Positions 18,018 to 26,516 are shown, counted from the stretch's first letter. The stretch is 64,000 bases of DNA from Crassaminicella indica (GCF_019203185.1 NZ_CP078093.1:2391058-2455057); one strand, 5' to 3'. The notes: generated from the sequence alone by a model not told the origin. Numbers and translations are program-made.

Positions 18018-18928
18018 AAAGGAAAGAGTATTTATTAAGAAGCATATTGTTCGTACCAACCTATAAAGAAAAGTTTATTCAAAAAGCAATACACACAGGA
18101 GCAGATGCGTTGATTTTAGATTTGGAAGATTCAGTTCCAGAGGTTTATAAACAGAAGGGAAGAGAAATCATAAAAAAATATATCGATAAAGGTGTATTTA
18201 AAAATTTGCAAGTATTTGTTAGATTAAATCCTATAGAGAGTAAAATTTTATTGAAAGATTTAAAATATGTGTTGCATGAAGATATTGATGGGTTTATGTT
18301 AACAAAAATAAGAACAGCAGAGGATATGATTTATTATGATAAGCTTATTACTCAATTAGAAATAGATAAAAATATTGAAGCTGGACATTTTACATTTATG
18401 CCTTTAATTGAAACAACATTAGCAATAATGAATGCATATCATATTGCTAGTGCTTCAGATAGAACTATTGCATTAACTTTTGGAGGAGAAGATTTCTTAA
18501 ATGATCTAGAAGGATTACATGGAAATCCGCCAAGATGTTTTGATTATCCAAGAGCATATATTGCATTAGCGGCTAGAGCAGCTGGAATTAAGGCAATAGA
18601 TACCCCTTATTTAGCTGTAAATGATACGAAAGGATTTATAAAAGAAGAATCAGTATCCTTTGAAATGGGATTTTCAGGTTGTCTATTATTACATCCAAAA
18701 CAGATAGCATTAGCAAACCAATGCTTTGTACCTAGTCCTGAAGAAGTACAAAAATCAAGGGAGATTATAAAAAGCATAGAAGAAGCTAACAAACGGGGTT
18801 CTGGAGTAGCTATGCTTGAAAATAAAATGATTGGTCCTCCAATGAAAAAGCGAGCAGAGAAAGTGCTTAGAATAATAGAATTAATTGAACAAAAAGTAAA
18901 ATTGGAAGTAATGCATGAAGAGAGGTGA
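18014..18928 (+). CDS. CitE-like beta-hydroxyacyl-CoA lyase (HpcH/HpaI family)
   Basis: A 304-residue TIM-barrel protein of the citrate lyase beta/malyl-CoA lyase family. Seen are RSILFVPTYKEKFIQKA, DALILDLEDSVP near residue 37 (metal site Asp/Glu), FMPLIETTLAIMNAY and LTFGGEDFLNDLEG, and KAIDTPYLAVND. No citrate lyase alpha or gamma genes are nearby, so it is a stand-alone CoA lyase acting on a beta-hydroxyacyl-CoA such as malyl-, citramalyl- or a related thioester. Overlap with the MaoC gene points to consecutive reactions. Confidence 0.85.
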   Translation: MKRKEYLLRSILFVPTYKEKFIQKAIHTGADALILDLEDSVPEVYKQKGREIIKKYIDKGVFKNLQVFVRLNPIESKILLKDLKYVLHEDIDGFMLTKIRTAEDMIYYDKLITQLEIDKNIEAGHFTFMPLIETTLAIMNAYHIASASDRTIALTFGGEDFLNDLEGLHGNPPRCFDYPRAYIALAARAAGIKAIDTPYLAVNDTKGFIKEESVSFEMGFSGCLLLHPKQIALANQCFVPSPEEVQKSREIIKSIEEANKRGSGVAMLENKMIGPPMKKRAEKVLRIIELIEQKVKLEVMHEER

Positions 18929-18933
18929 ATCAA

Positions 18934-19596
18934 TTGGAAAAGAAGATCATTATTTTAGGTGGGGAAGGGAATGGTGGTGTAGTAGCTGCTTGTATTCTTG
19001 ATATGAATAATCGTTTTAAAAATAAGGAATTAAGACTTTGTGGTTTTCTAAATGATACCTTAAAAATTGGGGAAAAGATTAATGGATATCCTGTAATGGG
19101 AAAAACAGATGATATTCAAAAATTTATTAAAGAGGGGTATTATTTTGTTTTTGCTATTCATCCAATTGGACATGGGAAAACAAGAATTGATTTATTTGAT
19201 CATTTAAATATTCCTGAAGATAGATTATTAACTATTGTACATCCATCATCTTTTATAGCATATAATGCAAAACTATCACCAGGAGTAGTTGTGATGCCGA
19301 ATTGTTATATTGCTACAAAGACAAAAATTGGAGTATGTACTTTAGTAATGGCAAATAGTGTAATAGGCCATAATAATTGTATAGGGAGATTATGCCATTT
19401 TTCTGCTGGATCTGTAACAGGATCTTATATTAATATGGGAGATGCTTCAGATATTGGATTAAATGCAACTGTTTTAGAAAAAATTCAAATAGGTACTTGT
19501 TCAGTAGTAGGAGCAGGATCACTAGCAAGAAAAAATATTGGTGATTATGAAATTCATGTAGGCTGTCCAGCAAAGCTTTTAAGAATTTGTAAATAG
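18934..19596 (+). CDS. NeuD/PglD-type sugar N- or O-acyltransferase
   Basis: A 220-residue protein with a Rossmann-like N-terminal domain (IIILGGEGNGGVVAAC) for the nucleotide sugar and a C-terminal left-handed beta helix of hexapeptide repeats, with the catalytic His in SVIGHNNCIG near residue 148 and the end VGCPAKLLRI. Family members transfer an acyl group from acyl-CoA to an amino sugar or sialic acid. The TTG at 18934 is used (AGAGGTG upstream); the GTG at 18925 overlaps the ribosome site. It directly follows two CoA-ester enzymes, so the acyl donor may be the product of MaoC/CitE instead of acetyl-CoA. Confidence 0.82.
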   Translation: MEKKIIILGGEGNGGVVAACILDMNNRFKNKELRLCGFLNDTLKIGEKINGYPVMGKTDDIQKFIKEGYYFVFAIHPIGHGKTRIDLFDHLNIPEDRLLTIVHPSSFIAYNAKLSPGVVVMPNCYIATKTKIGVCTLVMANSVIGHNNCIGRLCHFSAGSVTGSYINMGDASDIGLNATVLEKIQIGTCSVVGAGSLARKNIGDYEIHVGCPAKLLRICK

Positions 19597-19632
19597 TAAA
19601 TCCTCATTGGCAATCAGCTAATGAGGATTTAT
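19597..19632. terminator. Bidirectional terminator between convergent sugar genes
   Basis: AAATCCTCATT pairs with AATGAGGATTT. A-rich and T-rich flanks on both sides suit both the acyltransferase gene and the minus-strand aminotransferase. Confidence 0.85.
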
Positions 19633-19638
19633 TTTGCA

Positions 19639-20736
19639 TTAAGACCAAGTATTAAGTGCGTCTATGATATAGTTTAGTTCATTTTCTTGTAGACCATACC
19701 ATATGGGTAAGCTCAAAACTTCGTTTGAAATTTTTTCTGCTATAGGAAAAGTGCTTTTTTGAAATCCTAAATTTTTATAAGCATTCTGTAAATGTATGGG
19801 TATAGGGTAATGAATTAAAGTTTGTATGCCCTTGTTCATCAAGTATTTTTGTAGGTGATCACGTTTATTTGTTCTAATGACAAATAAATGCCATACTGGT
19901 TCAGTGTTTTTTTGGATAAATGGTTTGATAATTTTTTTGTTTTTTATATTTTCTAAATAAATATTAGCTATTTTTCTTCGTTCTTTATTCCATGAATCTA
20001 AGTATTTTAATTTAACATTTAAAAAGGCAGCTTGGAGTTCATCAAGTCTAGAATTTATACCCATGTATTCATGATAATATTTTTGAGTAGAGCCATAATT
20101 TCTAAGAGCAATGATTTTTTGAGCTAATATTTTATCATTTGTTACTACAGCACCTGCATCACCTAATGCACCTAAATTTTTTCCTGGATAAAAGCTAAAA
20201 CCAGCTGCATCACCAAAACATCCTATTTTTTTATTGAAATATTTAGCTCCATGTGCTTGTGCACAATCTTCAATTAACTTTAAATTATATTTTTTTGATA
20301 TTTTAATGATTTTATTTATTTCAGCTGGATGACCATATAAATGAACAGCAATAATAGCTTTAGTTTTTTTTGAAATAGATTTTTCTATTAGCTTTGGATT
20401 TATATTATAGGTTTTTAAGGTTGGTTCAACAAATATAGGTACAGCTCCAGTATAAGAAACGGCTAATGCAGTTGCTATATAGGTATTTGAAGGGATAATT
20501 ACTTCATCACCTTTTCCAATATTATATCCTCGTAAAATAAGATATAAAGCATCTAAGCCATTTCCGCAGCCAATACAGTATGGTTGATCACAAAATTTAG
20601 CAAAATTTTTTTCAAATTCATTTACATTATTACTTAATATATATTCATTAGATGAAAAGGTCTGATTAAATTTATTCATAATTTCTTCTTTTGTTTGATC
20701 ATGTATTGGTTTGAGATTAACAAAAGGAATTTTCAA
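19639..20736 (-). CDS. dTDP-3-keto-6-deoxyhexose aminotransferase, FdtB/QdtB type
   Basis: A 365-residue PLP enzyme of the DegT/DnrJ/EryC1 family. It opens with [17 protein letters not shown], has the [13 protein letters not shown] loop, the Asp-Cys-Ala motif [13 protein letters not shown], and the PLP lysine in [17 protein letters not shown] near residue 187. It starts with TTG at 20736, one base after the stop of the FdtA-like isomerase. That pairing marks it as the transaminase that makes a 3-amino-3,6-dideoxyhexose (Fuc3N or Qui3N type) on dTDP. The dTDP-glucose genes rmlA/rmlB are not in the window. Confidence 0.87.
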   Translation of the reverse strand: MKIPFVNLKPIHDQTKEEIMNKFNQTFSSNEYILSNNVNEFEKNFAKFCDQPYCIGCGNGLDALYLILRGYNIGKGDEVIIPSNTYIATALAVSYTGAVPIFVEPTLKTYNINPKLIEKSISKKTKAIIAVHLYGHPAEINKIIKISKKYNLKLIEDCAQAHGAKYFNKKIGCFGDAAGFSFYPGKNLGALGDAGAVVTNDKILAQKIIALRNYGSTQKYYHEYMGINSRLDELQAAFLNVKLKYLDSWNKERRKIANIYLENIKNKKIIKPFIQKNTEPVWHLFVIRTNKRDHLQKYLMNKGIQTLIHYPIPIHLQNAYKNLGFQKSTFPIAEKISNEVLSLPIWYGLQENELNYIIDALNTWS

Positions 20737-20737
20737 A

Positions 20738-21160
20738 CTAATTCACTTCTTTCTTAAAATAATGTTTTGCTTCATCTAAATAGGAGTTATAATCTCTTAT
20801 ATAATCATTAGCATTATAGTAATCAGAAGCTAATACTAATAATACTGCATCTTCCGAAAAATTAAACATTTCTCGCCAAATCATAGGACCTATATAAAGT
20901 CCTTCAGATTGAGTATTTAAAGAAATGATTTGTTCTTCTAGAGGGGTTTTAATACGAACCTGAATGCTTCCCTTTATGCATATTAAAATTTGGTGAAGTT
21001 TTCGATGGGCATGATGTCCTCTTACTATATCTTTTTTTACCCCCCAAATATAATAAAGTCTTTTAATAGGAAAGGGAATATCTATGTTTTCTTCAATAGG
21101 TACTAAATTACCATATTTATCATGAATGTTTTTAAATTTAATAAGGGTAGAGTTGTACAT
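20738..21160 (-). CDS. dTDP-4-keto-6-deoxyglucose 3,4-ketoisomerase, FdtA/QdtA type
   Basis: A 140-residue cupin. The FdtA/WxcM signature is visible: [20 protein letters not shown] (the catalytic His cluster), RIKTPLEE and [23 protein letters not shown]. The enzyme moves the keto group from C4 to C3 of a dTDP-6-deoxyhexose ahead of transamination. The ATG at 21160 is chosen because AAGGTGA precedes it; the ATG at 21178 lies before that ribosome site. It is the first gene of a two-gene minus-strand operon. Confidence 0.87.
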   Translation of the reverse strand: MYNSTLIKFKNIHDKYGNLVPIEENIDIPFPIKRLYYIWGVKKDIVRGHHAHRKLHQILICIKGSIQVRIKTPLEEQIISLNTQSEGLYIGPMIWREMFNFSEDAVLLVLASDYYNANDYIRDYNSYLDEAKHYFKKEVN

Positions 21161-21250
21161 AAAATTTATCACCTTCATATTATTTTTATATTTACCAAAT
21201 TCAATATTTTTTCTAATATAGTATATTGAAGTATGTTATTTTGGACACGA

Positions 21251-22738
21251 TTAATGAAATAGTCGTTTGAATAAATTTGTGTTTTTAAGTTTTTCGATTT
21301 CATTTTTTAATGACAGGTTTTCTGTATTTAATTTTTCTAAACGATCGTTCATTTTTTTAAGTTGATTTTCATAAATATTTATTTTATTGAGAAGTTCTTT
21401 GTTTTTTTGTTTACACAAATTTAATTCAGATAAATTTTTTTCATAATTCCTTTTAATGGGTTCTATGCTATCTTTATATTTCTTAAGTTTAGCATCATTA
21501 CTATAAAGGGTAGTTATGTAATTTTTATTCTGAGCAGTTAATCGGCTTATTTCTCCTTTTAAGAAAGAAATATTTCCTTGTAATGCTTTCAGAAGATTAT
21601 CTTTTATTTCTAGTTCTTGTTTTTTTTGATACAATTCTATTTTAAGCTTTTTATATATGTCTGAGGATAAATCCTGCGTAGACATAGGAGTATTTTTTGA
21701 GTGATTATCTTGAAAAAAAGTTGAACTGTCATTATTGCTTTTATCAATACCTATTGGAGCTATATCAGATAAACTTTCAGATAAAATATAATTGGCGTTA
21801 TATGGTATAAAAGGGTTATTACTACTATTGATAATTTTTATAAGATAAATCGAAGCAGAGGATAAATTGATTGTATTAGGAGTATTCCATGTTGAATGTG
21901 TATGTTTTTTTGTGAAATAAATATGTTTTTTTGTTATTCCATAGCAAAAAATATTTTTATCATTACAGAGAAGCTGTTGACGTAATAAAGGGATATCTAT
22001 TTTTAATAATTGTTCTAAATTGGATGTTTTATGATTGTTCATATCAATAGAAATATATTTTATGCAATATTCCTTTTTATGCTTATCTATCCAACTTATA
22101 TGGATGATACCTTCAGAATCAATAAGGACATCTAGATAAAAATTTTTTAAGAATATACAATTGCATATAAAGTAAGGATCTGTCCATACATAAGATGTAG
22201 AGGGTAAATTTTTCATGATTAAATCATAAATGATGTTGTTATTGTTTAAGGAGACAAAATAAAGATCGTATGTTTTACTTCGAATGAGTGCATAAGGTTT
22301 AATATCTTCTTTAGCATAAATTCTATTGAGTACTTCTTTTTTCCAATAATCATTTTCCTTATAGTAAGAAATAATAGAACATAAATTATAGGAGGATAAA
22401 TCTCTCCAACAAAATAGTATATAGGGTGAATGGTTTGAAAATTTTATGCTAATATGTTTAAATTCTTCTACATTGAAGTCTACCTCATATAATAAATGAC
22501 TAGACCATGTGTTACCATCATGATAATAGTAAAAAAACTTTCCTTCACAATCTAAGATTACCACACCTATATTTCCGTTATGGTCTATATCTACATCAAA
22601 TTCTAATATAGATTTTTCATATAATTGTATTTCTTCTGTATGCTGAGATATATAATTGATACCGGAATCTGATGAAAAAAAGTGTATTATCTCTTTTAAT
22701 GTATACAAAAAAACATTTATATTTTTAGAAATAGCCAT
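21251..22738 (-). CDS. Unrecognised protein: beta-rich N-terminus plus coiled coil
   Basis: A 495-residue protein that I do not recognise. Residues 1-330 are rich in short beta stretches with recurring aromatic-glycine turns (FYYYHDGNTWSSHLLYEV, ILFCWRDLSS, IHISWIDKHKKEYCIKY), suggesting a beta-propeller-like sensor or lectin-like domain. Residues about 365-485 are a strong coiled coil rich in Lys, Glu, Leu and Asn. No signal peptide or membrane segment is seen. The ATG at 22738 suits the ribosome site AAGGTAGGTG; ATG 22744 is possible. It lies among amino-sugar and surface-protein genes and is divergent from the first of them, so a structural role in a surface layer is plausible but unproven. 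Confidence 0.6.
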   Translation of the reverse strand: MAISKNINVFLYTLKEIIHFFSSDSGINYISQHTEEIQLYEKSILEFDVDIDHNGNIGVVILDCEGKFFYYYHDGNTWSSHLLYEVDFNVEEFKHISIKFSNHSPYILFCWRDLSSYNLCSIISYYKENDYWKKEVLNRIYAKEDIKPYALIRSKTYDLYFVSLNNNNIIYDLIMKNLPSTSYVWTDPYFICNCIFLKNFYLDVLIDSEGIIHISWIDKHKKEYCIKYISIDMNNHKTSNLEQLLKIDIPLLRQQLLCNDKNIFCYGITKKHIYFTKKHTHSTWNTPNTINLSSASIYLIKIINSSNNPFIPYNANYILSESLSDIAPIGIDKSNNDSSTFFQDNHSKNTPMSTQDLSSDIYKKLKIELYQKKQELEIKDNLLKALQGNISFLKGEISRLTAQNKNYITTLYSNDAKLKKYKDSIEPIKRNYEKNLSELNLCKQKNKELLNKINIYENQLKKMNDRLEKLNTENLSLKNEIEKLKNTNLFKRLFH

Positions 22739-22825
22739 GCACATCACCTACCTTAATTAAATATATTAGTTATTAAAACACAATATGTTAATCATTTTTA
22801 TAAGAAAATTCTTTAATATTTAATC

Positions 22826-22853
22826 ACCAAAATAAAGAAAGCTACATAATATA
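22826..22853 (+). promoter_or_regulatory. Sigma-K-like promoter candidate
   Basis: AC at 22826-22827, a 17-bp gap, then CATAATATA at 22845-22853, which fits the sigma-K pattern AC-N16/17-CATAnnnTA. It would give a leader of about 70 nt for the gene at 22931. The consensus is short and chance matches are common in AT-rich DNA. Confidence 0.35.
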
Positions 22854-22930
22854 CAAGTAGAACAGAAATATTTTATAGCTATCTACAATTGTGATAGTAC
22901 ACATTCCATGAATGAAAAGGGGGAAAATAT

Positions 22931-23752
22931 ATGTATAAGCCAACAACTTGTGGAACTAGCATGTATACTCCAGGTGTAATTCCAGAAGAGTTGAGAGATC
23001 AATTTGGAAATGCATGTGAATTAGTTTGTGTTCAGGTCCCAAAAGTTTATGATTCATGTTTGCTGAAAGCATGCTTAGTAGGAGAACCTGAGAAAGCGAA
23101 GCCAGAAGAAAAAATTTTCTTTGATTCAGATCTTCGTGTCAGAATTGATTGTAGTGCAGACGGCATTGTAAATCCAAGAGTTGTAGGTATTGTTCCTGGA
23201 TCTTTTAGAATTATTAATAAAAAGCCTATTCTTAGTGATCCAGATAGAAAATTCATTTCCTACACATATCAATTAAAAATATTATATGATGTAGTATATG
23301 ATGATGGAACAATATCTAAAGACAATGAATTACTATTAAGAAGAAGTGAAACAGTTGGACCTTTGTATTGTCCAGAAGCAAGATCCTTTATTCGAGAACA
23401 AAAGATAGATCAATCAGGAACAATAAGGCCTGCAACAGATGAAGATGATGAGATCATTAAATTAGAAGTAGTTGCTAGAGTACTTGATGCTCAAATCATA
23501 AGAGAAGATTGTGATACGCCATGTGATCCATATGATGATATATGCTATGCAGTATTCACTGTAGGAATTTTCAATATCATAAAATGTGAATTAATAGTAC
23601 AGTTAGTTATACCAGCTTTTGGATTCTGTCCGCCACCTGCACCTTGTGAAAATTTGGGAGAACCTTGTGAAATATTTAATCAAGAATTTCCACCTGATTT
23701 CTTCCCACCACAATTAGATGATTTTATTACTGGACCTGGAATAGATTGTTAA
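22931..23752 (+). CDS. Cysteine-rich putative spore/surface protein, copy 1
   Basis: A 273-residue protein with 15 cysteines, no signal peptide and no membrane segment. It has KVYDSCLLKAC near residues 38-48, a beta-rich middle (YTYQLKILYDVVYDDG), PEARSFI, a second beta block (CYAVFTVGIFNIIKCELIV), and the end FPPDFFPPQLDDF. The same motif order occurs in the protein at 24196, so the two are diverged paralogues. The alternation of strands resembles SPOCS-type (SipL/DUF3794) spore coat domains, but I cannot confirm that. Ribosome site AAAAGGGGG. A role in the spore coat or exosporium is inferred from cysteine content, the sigma-K-like promoter and flanking glycosyltransferases. Confidence 0.6.
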   Translation: MYKPTTCGTSMYTPGVIPEELRDQFGNACELVCVQVPKVYDSCLLKACLVGEPEKAKPEEKIFFDSDLRVRIDCSADGIVNPRVVGIVPGSFRIINKKPILSDPDRKFISYTYQLKILYDVVYDDGTISKDNELLLRRSETVGPLYCPEARSFIREQKIDQSGTIRPATDEDDEIIKLEVVARVLDAQIIREDCDTPCDPYDDICYAVFTVGIFNIIKCELIVQLVIPAFGFCPPPAPCENLGEPCEIFNQEFPPDFFPPQLDDFITGPGIDC

Positions 23753-23756
23753 TTTA

Positions 23757-23808
23757 CAGAGAAATAGGATGATATATTCTTTATTAGAAATATCATTCTA
23801 TTTTTCTG
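23757..23808 (+). terminator. Hairpin terminator after copy 1
   Basis: CAGAGAAATAG and CTATTTTTCTG pair on the outside, ATGATA/TATCAT on the inside, with one mismatch between, followed by CATTTTTTCTG. Confidence 0.7.
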
Positions 23809-23879
23809 CATTTTTTCTGCTGAACCAAGTTATCTTTTCATTTTCAAGTTATTTATCTACAGGTAAACAACTTCAAAAC

Positions 23880-24065
23880 GAAATATAAAAGATAGCTCAT
23901 TCCAGATAACTTTTGAAAAAACAAAACTTCATTCCATGAAAAAATACTAAACCTTCAAAACTCACTTCGTTCAAACAATGAAGGTTCTTAACGTATTTTT
24001 TATGAAATTTCAGTAAGTTTTTTTACAAAAGTTATCGAAGTCATTCACTTATCTTTATATATTTC
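23880..24065. repeat. Long foldback repeat (about 186 bp imperfect palindrome)
   Basis: In this gene-free stretch (23753-24195) the left arm (GATAACTTTTG...AACCTTC, 23905-23956) is an imperfect complement of the right arm (GAAGGTT...CAAAAGTTATC, 23980-24036). Pairing continues outward to AAATATAAAAGATAG and ATCTTTATATATTTC. The loop at 23957-23979 holds the small palindrome-like ACTCACTTCGTTCAAACAAT. About 66 nt of loop plus right arm recur, inverted, at 31894-31960. This fits a MITE-like or REP-like dispersed element, or a structured RNA. No open reading frame of note is inside. Confidence 0.7.
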
Positions 24066-24195
24066 TTTTTTAATGTTGATGTTGTGTACCTATATATAGT
24101 AAATATTTATTAATGAAAAGCAAAGCTATATCATATGATAGTATAAAAAAGACTATACAATAAACGAAATTTTTTTCAAAGGAAGGAGATGAATT

Positions 24196-24945
24196 ATGAC
24201 GAAAAGCATCTCAAATTATAATCAATCAATACAACGAAAGCTTTCTGAACCTGTTCCTTATGCAACCTATAATAGACATATGAATAAATCTATCAATGGG
24301 AAATATTCTAAAGCTTTAACACAAGCTACAGAACAAGCATATATTTTAGCAGATAAAGTATATGCTTATTGTCAACAAAAAGATTGCTTTCCAAAGTTTA
24401 AAAAGACACTTCCTAATAATAAAGATATATTTCAATTTATTGGTATAATTTTTAAGGAAGGATACATAGCTGAAGGAACGCTGAAAGTTACAGCTATAGG
24501 AGCAAAAAGACCTAATTATTCTAGAGTAAAATTTGTTTTAAAAGTCCCTTTTACAATAAAATTGAGAAATACAGTTTCTGGTGAGTTTGTAAGTATATCT
24601 GGTTTGCTTCCAGATATATATAAAGATGTTGTTTTATATATGCCAGAAGCAAGAAATGAATTTAGCTTTAAAATTGTTGTAGAAACTCGTTCGGAAGTAT
24701 TAGCACCTCCGGAAATAATTGAAAATAAAATTGAAATTCCAATAGGAGTATTATCAGTAATTAGAGTAGTTGGTAAAATTCAGTTGTCAATACCTGTTTA
24801 TAACTCTCCACTAGAACCTCCTGAAGCTGAAAATTATGAGGAAACAGAAAAGTTTATACGTCAAGAATTTGATCATCGGCCATTTCCAGATGATTTTTTT
24901 CCTCTTCAATTGGAGGACTCAGATTTTCAAATACCTAAAAAATAA
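24196..24945 (+). CDS. Putative spore/surface protein, copy 2
   Basis: A 249-residue protein, basic at the N-terminus and acidic at the C-terminus, with no signal peptide or membrane segment. It shares the layout of the protein at 22931: KVYAYCQQKDC near residues 54-64, a beta-rich middle (VKFVLKVPFTIKLRN), PEARNEF, a second beta block (VLSVIRVVGKIQLSIPVYN), and the end FPDDFFPLQLED. It has only two cysteines, against 15 in copy 1. AAGGAAGGAG lies 8 nt before the ATG. The function is unknown; the shared C-terminal motif may be a docking or assembly signal. It is followed by its own terminator and a glycosyltransferase gene. Confidence 0.6.
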   Translation: MTKSISNYNQSIQRKLSEPVPYATYNRHMNKSINGKYSKALTQATEQAYILADKVYAYCQQKDCFPKFKKTLPNNKDIFQFIGIIFKEGYIAEGTLKVTAIGAKRPNYSRVKFVLKVPFTIKLRNTVSGEFVSISGLLPDIYKDVVLYMPEARNEFSFKIVVETRSEVLAPPEIIENKIEIPIGVLSVIRVVGKIQLSIPVYNSPLEPPEAENYEETEKFIRQEFDHRPFPDDFFPLQLEDSDFQIPKK

Positions 24946-24978
24946 TCATCACCGTGGTATTGGTAGTGATTGTTTTTT
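24946..24978 (+). terminator. Hairpin terminator after copy 2
   Basis: AATCATCACC and GGTAGTGATT pair imperfectly (one internal mismatch), followed by GTTTTTTAG. Confidence 0.6.
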
Positions 24979-24997
24979 AGAAATATAAGGTGATTGA

Positions 24998-25993
24998 ATG
25001 AATGTATTGTTCCAAACAAGAAAAGATTATCTAAGTAATGTGGCAGGAGATAGTGTTATAATACAGAATCTTAGAAAAAATTTAATAAATTTAGGTGTAA
25101 AAGTAGATATATATCATGATAATAGAATTAATTTAAGCAAGTATGATATTGTTCATATTTTTAATACAATAAGGGTACATGAAAGCTATCAGTTTATGAA
25201 GCATGTAAAAAAGCATAATAAAAGAATCGTATTAACACCTATATACTGGGATTTAAGAAAATACTTTAAAGGTACATTACAATTAGAAAAAATAGCTTCT
25301 TGGAATCGTAATGAAAAAAAAAGAAAATTTTTATTTGATCATTGTGATATCTATTTACCTCATTGTATGGGAGAAGCGAAATTAATAATGAAAAATTATA
25401 ATACTCCTTCAAAATATACAATAATTCCTTATGGGGTAGATGAAAGCTTTTTAATGGGGAAAAAATATTATCTAAAGAAGAAATATGGAATAGATGATTA
25501 TATATTATGTGTTGGAAGGATTAATCATCAGAAAAACCAATTTAATTTAATAAAAGCTCTTTTAAAAGAAAAAATACCTTTAGTATTAGTAGGAACAGTG
25601 AATGATAAGAATTATCTTAAAGAATGTTTGAAAATGAGAAAAGAAAAACTTTTTTTGTTAGACCATGTTAAAATATCTGAATTAAATTCAATATATAAAG
25701 GTGCGAAGGTGCATGTGTTACCTAGCTGGATAGAATATCCTGGACTTGCTAATCTTGAGGCAGGTATGGCAGGCTGTAATGTAGTTACTACAAAAATAGG
25801 TTCTACAAAGGAAGTTTTTGGAGAATATATTAGGTATTGTAATCCATATGATTTTGAATCAATATATAAAGAAACTATGGAAGCTTTTGAAACAGATAAA
25901 AATAATTTATTTAAGGATTTTATTATGGAAAATTATATTTGGATGAAAATAGCTAAAAAAGTAAAAGAAGTTTATTTTTCTATCATAGAATAA
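24998..25993 (+). CDS. GT4-type glycosyltransferase
   Basis: A 331-residue protein with the GT-B fold of family 4. The N-terminal half carries NVLFQTRKDYLSNVAGDSV with the GGxG-like nucleotide loop replaced by VAGD. The C-terminal half has YILCVGRINHQKNQFNLIKA and the donor-binding LPSWIEYPGLANLEAGMAG, equivalent to the E-x7-E motif. It is soluble and likely acts on a nucleotide sugar in the cytoplasm. With the GT61 gene and the amino-sugar genes it completes a glycosylation locus around the two paralogous proteins. Confidence 0.82.
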   Translation: MNVLFQTRKDYLSNVAGDSVIIQNLRKNLINLGVKVDIYHDNRINLSKYDIVHIFNTIRVHESYQFMKHVKKHNKRIVLTPIYWDLRKYFKGTLQLEKIASWNRNEKKRKFLFDHCDIYLPHCMGEAKLIMKNYNTPSKYTIIPYGVDESFLMGKKYYLKKKYGIDDYILCVGRINHQKNQFNLIKALLKEKIPLVLVGTVNDKNYLKECLKMRKEKLFLLDHVKISELNSIYKGAKVHVLPSWIEYPGLANLEAGMAGCNVVTTKIGSTKEVFGEYIRYCNPYDFESIYKETMEAFETDKNNLFKDFIMENYIWMKIAKKVKEVYFSIIE

Positions 25994-26012
25994 TAATCGT
26001 TTATAAATTTAT

Positions 26013-26066
26013 GCAAAAGGTTATAAGGCTTGTAAGTATAGTATCCTTATAACCTTTTGCAATTTT
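26013..26066 (+). terminator. Strong terminator after the GT4 gene
   Basis: A 16-bp perfect stem (GCAAAAGGTTATAAGG/CCTTATAACCTTTTGC) with a 16-nt loop, followed by AATTTTATT. Confidence 0.9.
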
Positions 26067-26131
26067 ATTGTAGCGAAATAAACTGTATAGACATATTGTA
26101 AAATGAAAAGAGAAGATTCAGGAGGAGCAAT

Positions 26132-26290
26132 ATGAAAGTTGTTATTTTATGAGGAGGTAAAGGATCTAGAAAGAAAAAAATGTCTTTATAACGGGAGCTA
26201 CAGGATTTTTAGGAAGTTATATGGCAAAGGAATTAATTGGTTTAGGGGCAAATGTTACAGCTTTAGTGAGGGCTGTAGAAGAAGTCCTTT
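26132..26290 (+). pseudogene. Fused remnants of CDP-sugar genes (rfbF- and rfbG-like)
   Basis: A good ribosome site (AGGAGGAG) precedes ATG at 26132 and the residues MKVVIL, then a stop, then GGKGSR: this is the start of a glucose-1-phosphate cytidylyltransferase. After about 20 bp another frame reads [19 protein letters not shown] and [10 protein letters not shown], the NAD-binding N-terminus of a CDP-glucose 4,6-dehydratase-like SDR enzyme. It then decays into unrelated frames. A large internal deletion has fused the two 5' ends. It shows that a second nucleotide-sugar pathway was once encoded here. A 79-codon open frame at 26139-26378 is a by-product and not a gene. Confidence 0.8.
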
Positions 26291-26435
26291 GATATTTTAT
26301 CATTTCTCAGGATTATGTATATTAAATCCAAATGAGTTTAAAGATTCCTCCTTTTTTCGGCTAGTTTATTATATGTAACAGGATAGTTAAAAGTTACTAA
26401 TGAGTTGCAATATATATAAAAATTATCTTATTGAA

Positions 26436-26461
26436 TGTTGACAAAATTACTTGGGTATAAT
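26436..26461 (+). promoter_or_regulatory. Candidate Rrf2/IscR operator over the iron-sulfur operon promoter
   Basis: TTGACAAAATTACTTGGGTAT followed by AAT resembles the type of site bound by IscR-like regulators (TTGAC...AGTCAGGTAT). It overlaps the probable -10 box TATAAT at 26456-26461; no good -35 at 17 bp is seen (TTGACA at 26438 is only 12 bp away). Autorepression by the Rrf2 protein encoded downstream is likely. Confidence 0.5.
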
Positions 26462-26516
26462 ATACTGTAAATTGAATTCTGAGTGTTTTACTTGGAATTA
26501 TGAAGGGAGTGATAGA

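Noticed and set aside
24121-24160. Sporulation promoter for copy 2 (CATATGATA or TATACAAT)
   Set aside because: The -10-like strings exist but no matching -35 at the required distance was found.
26139-26378. 79-codon open frame as a real gene
   Set aside because: Its frame differs from the recognisable rfbG-like residues and has no ribosome site; the stretch is gene debris.
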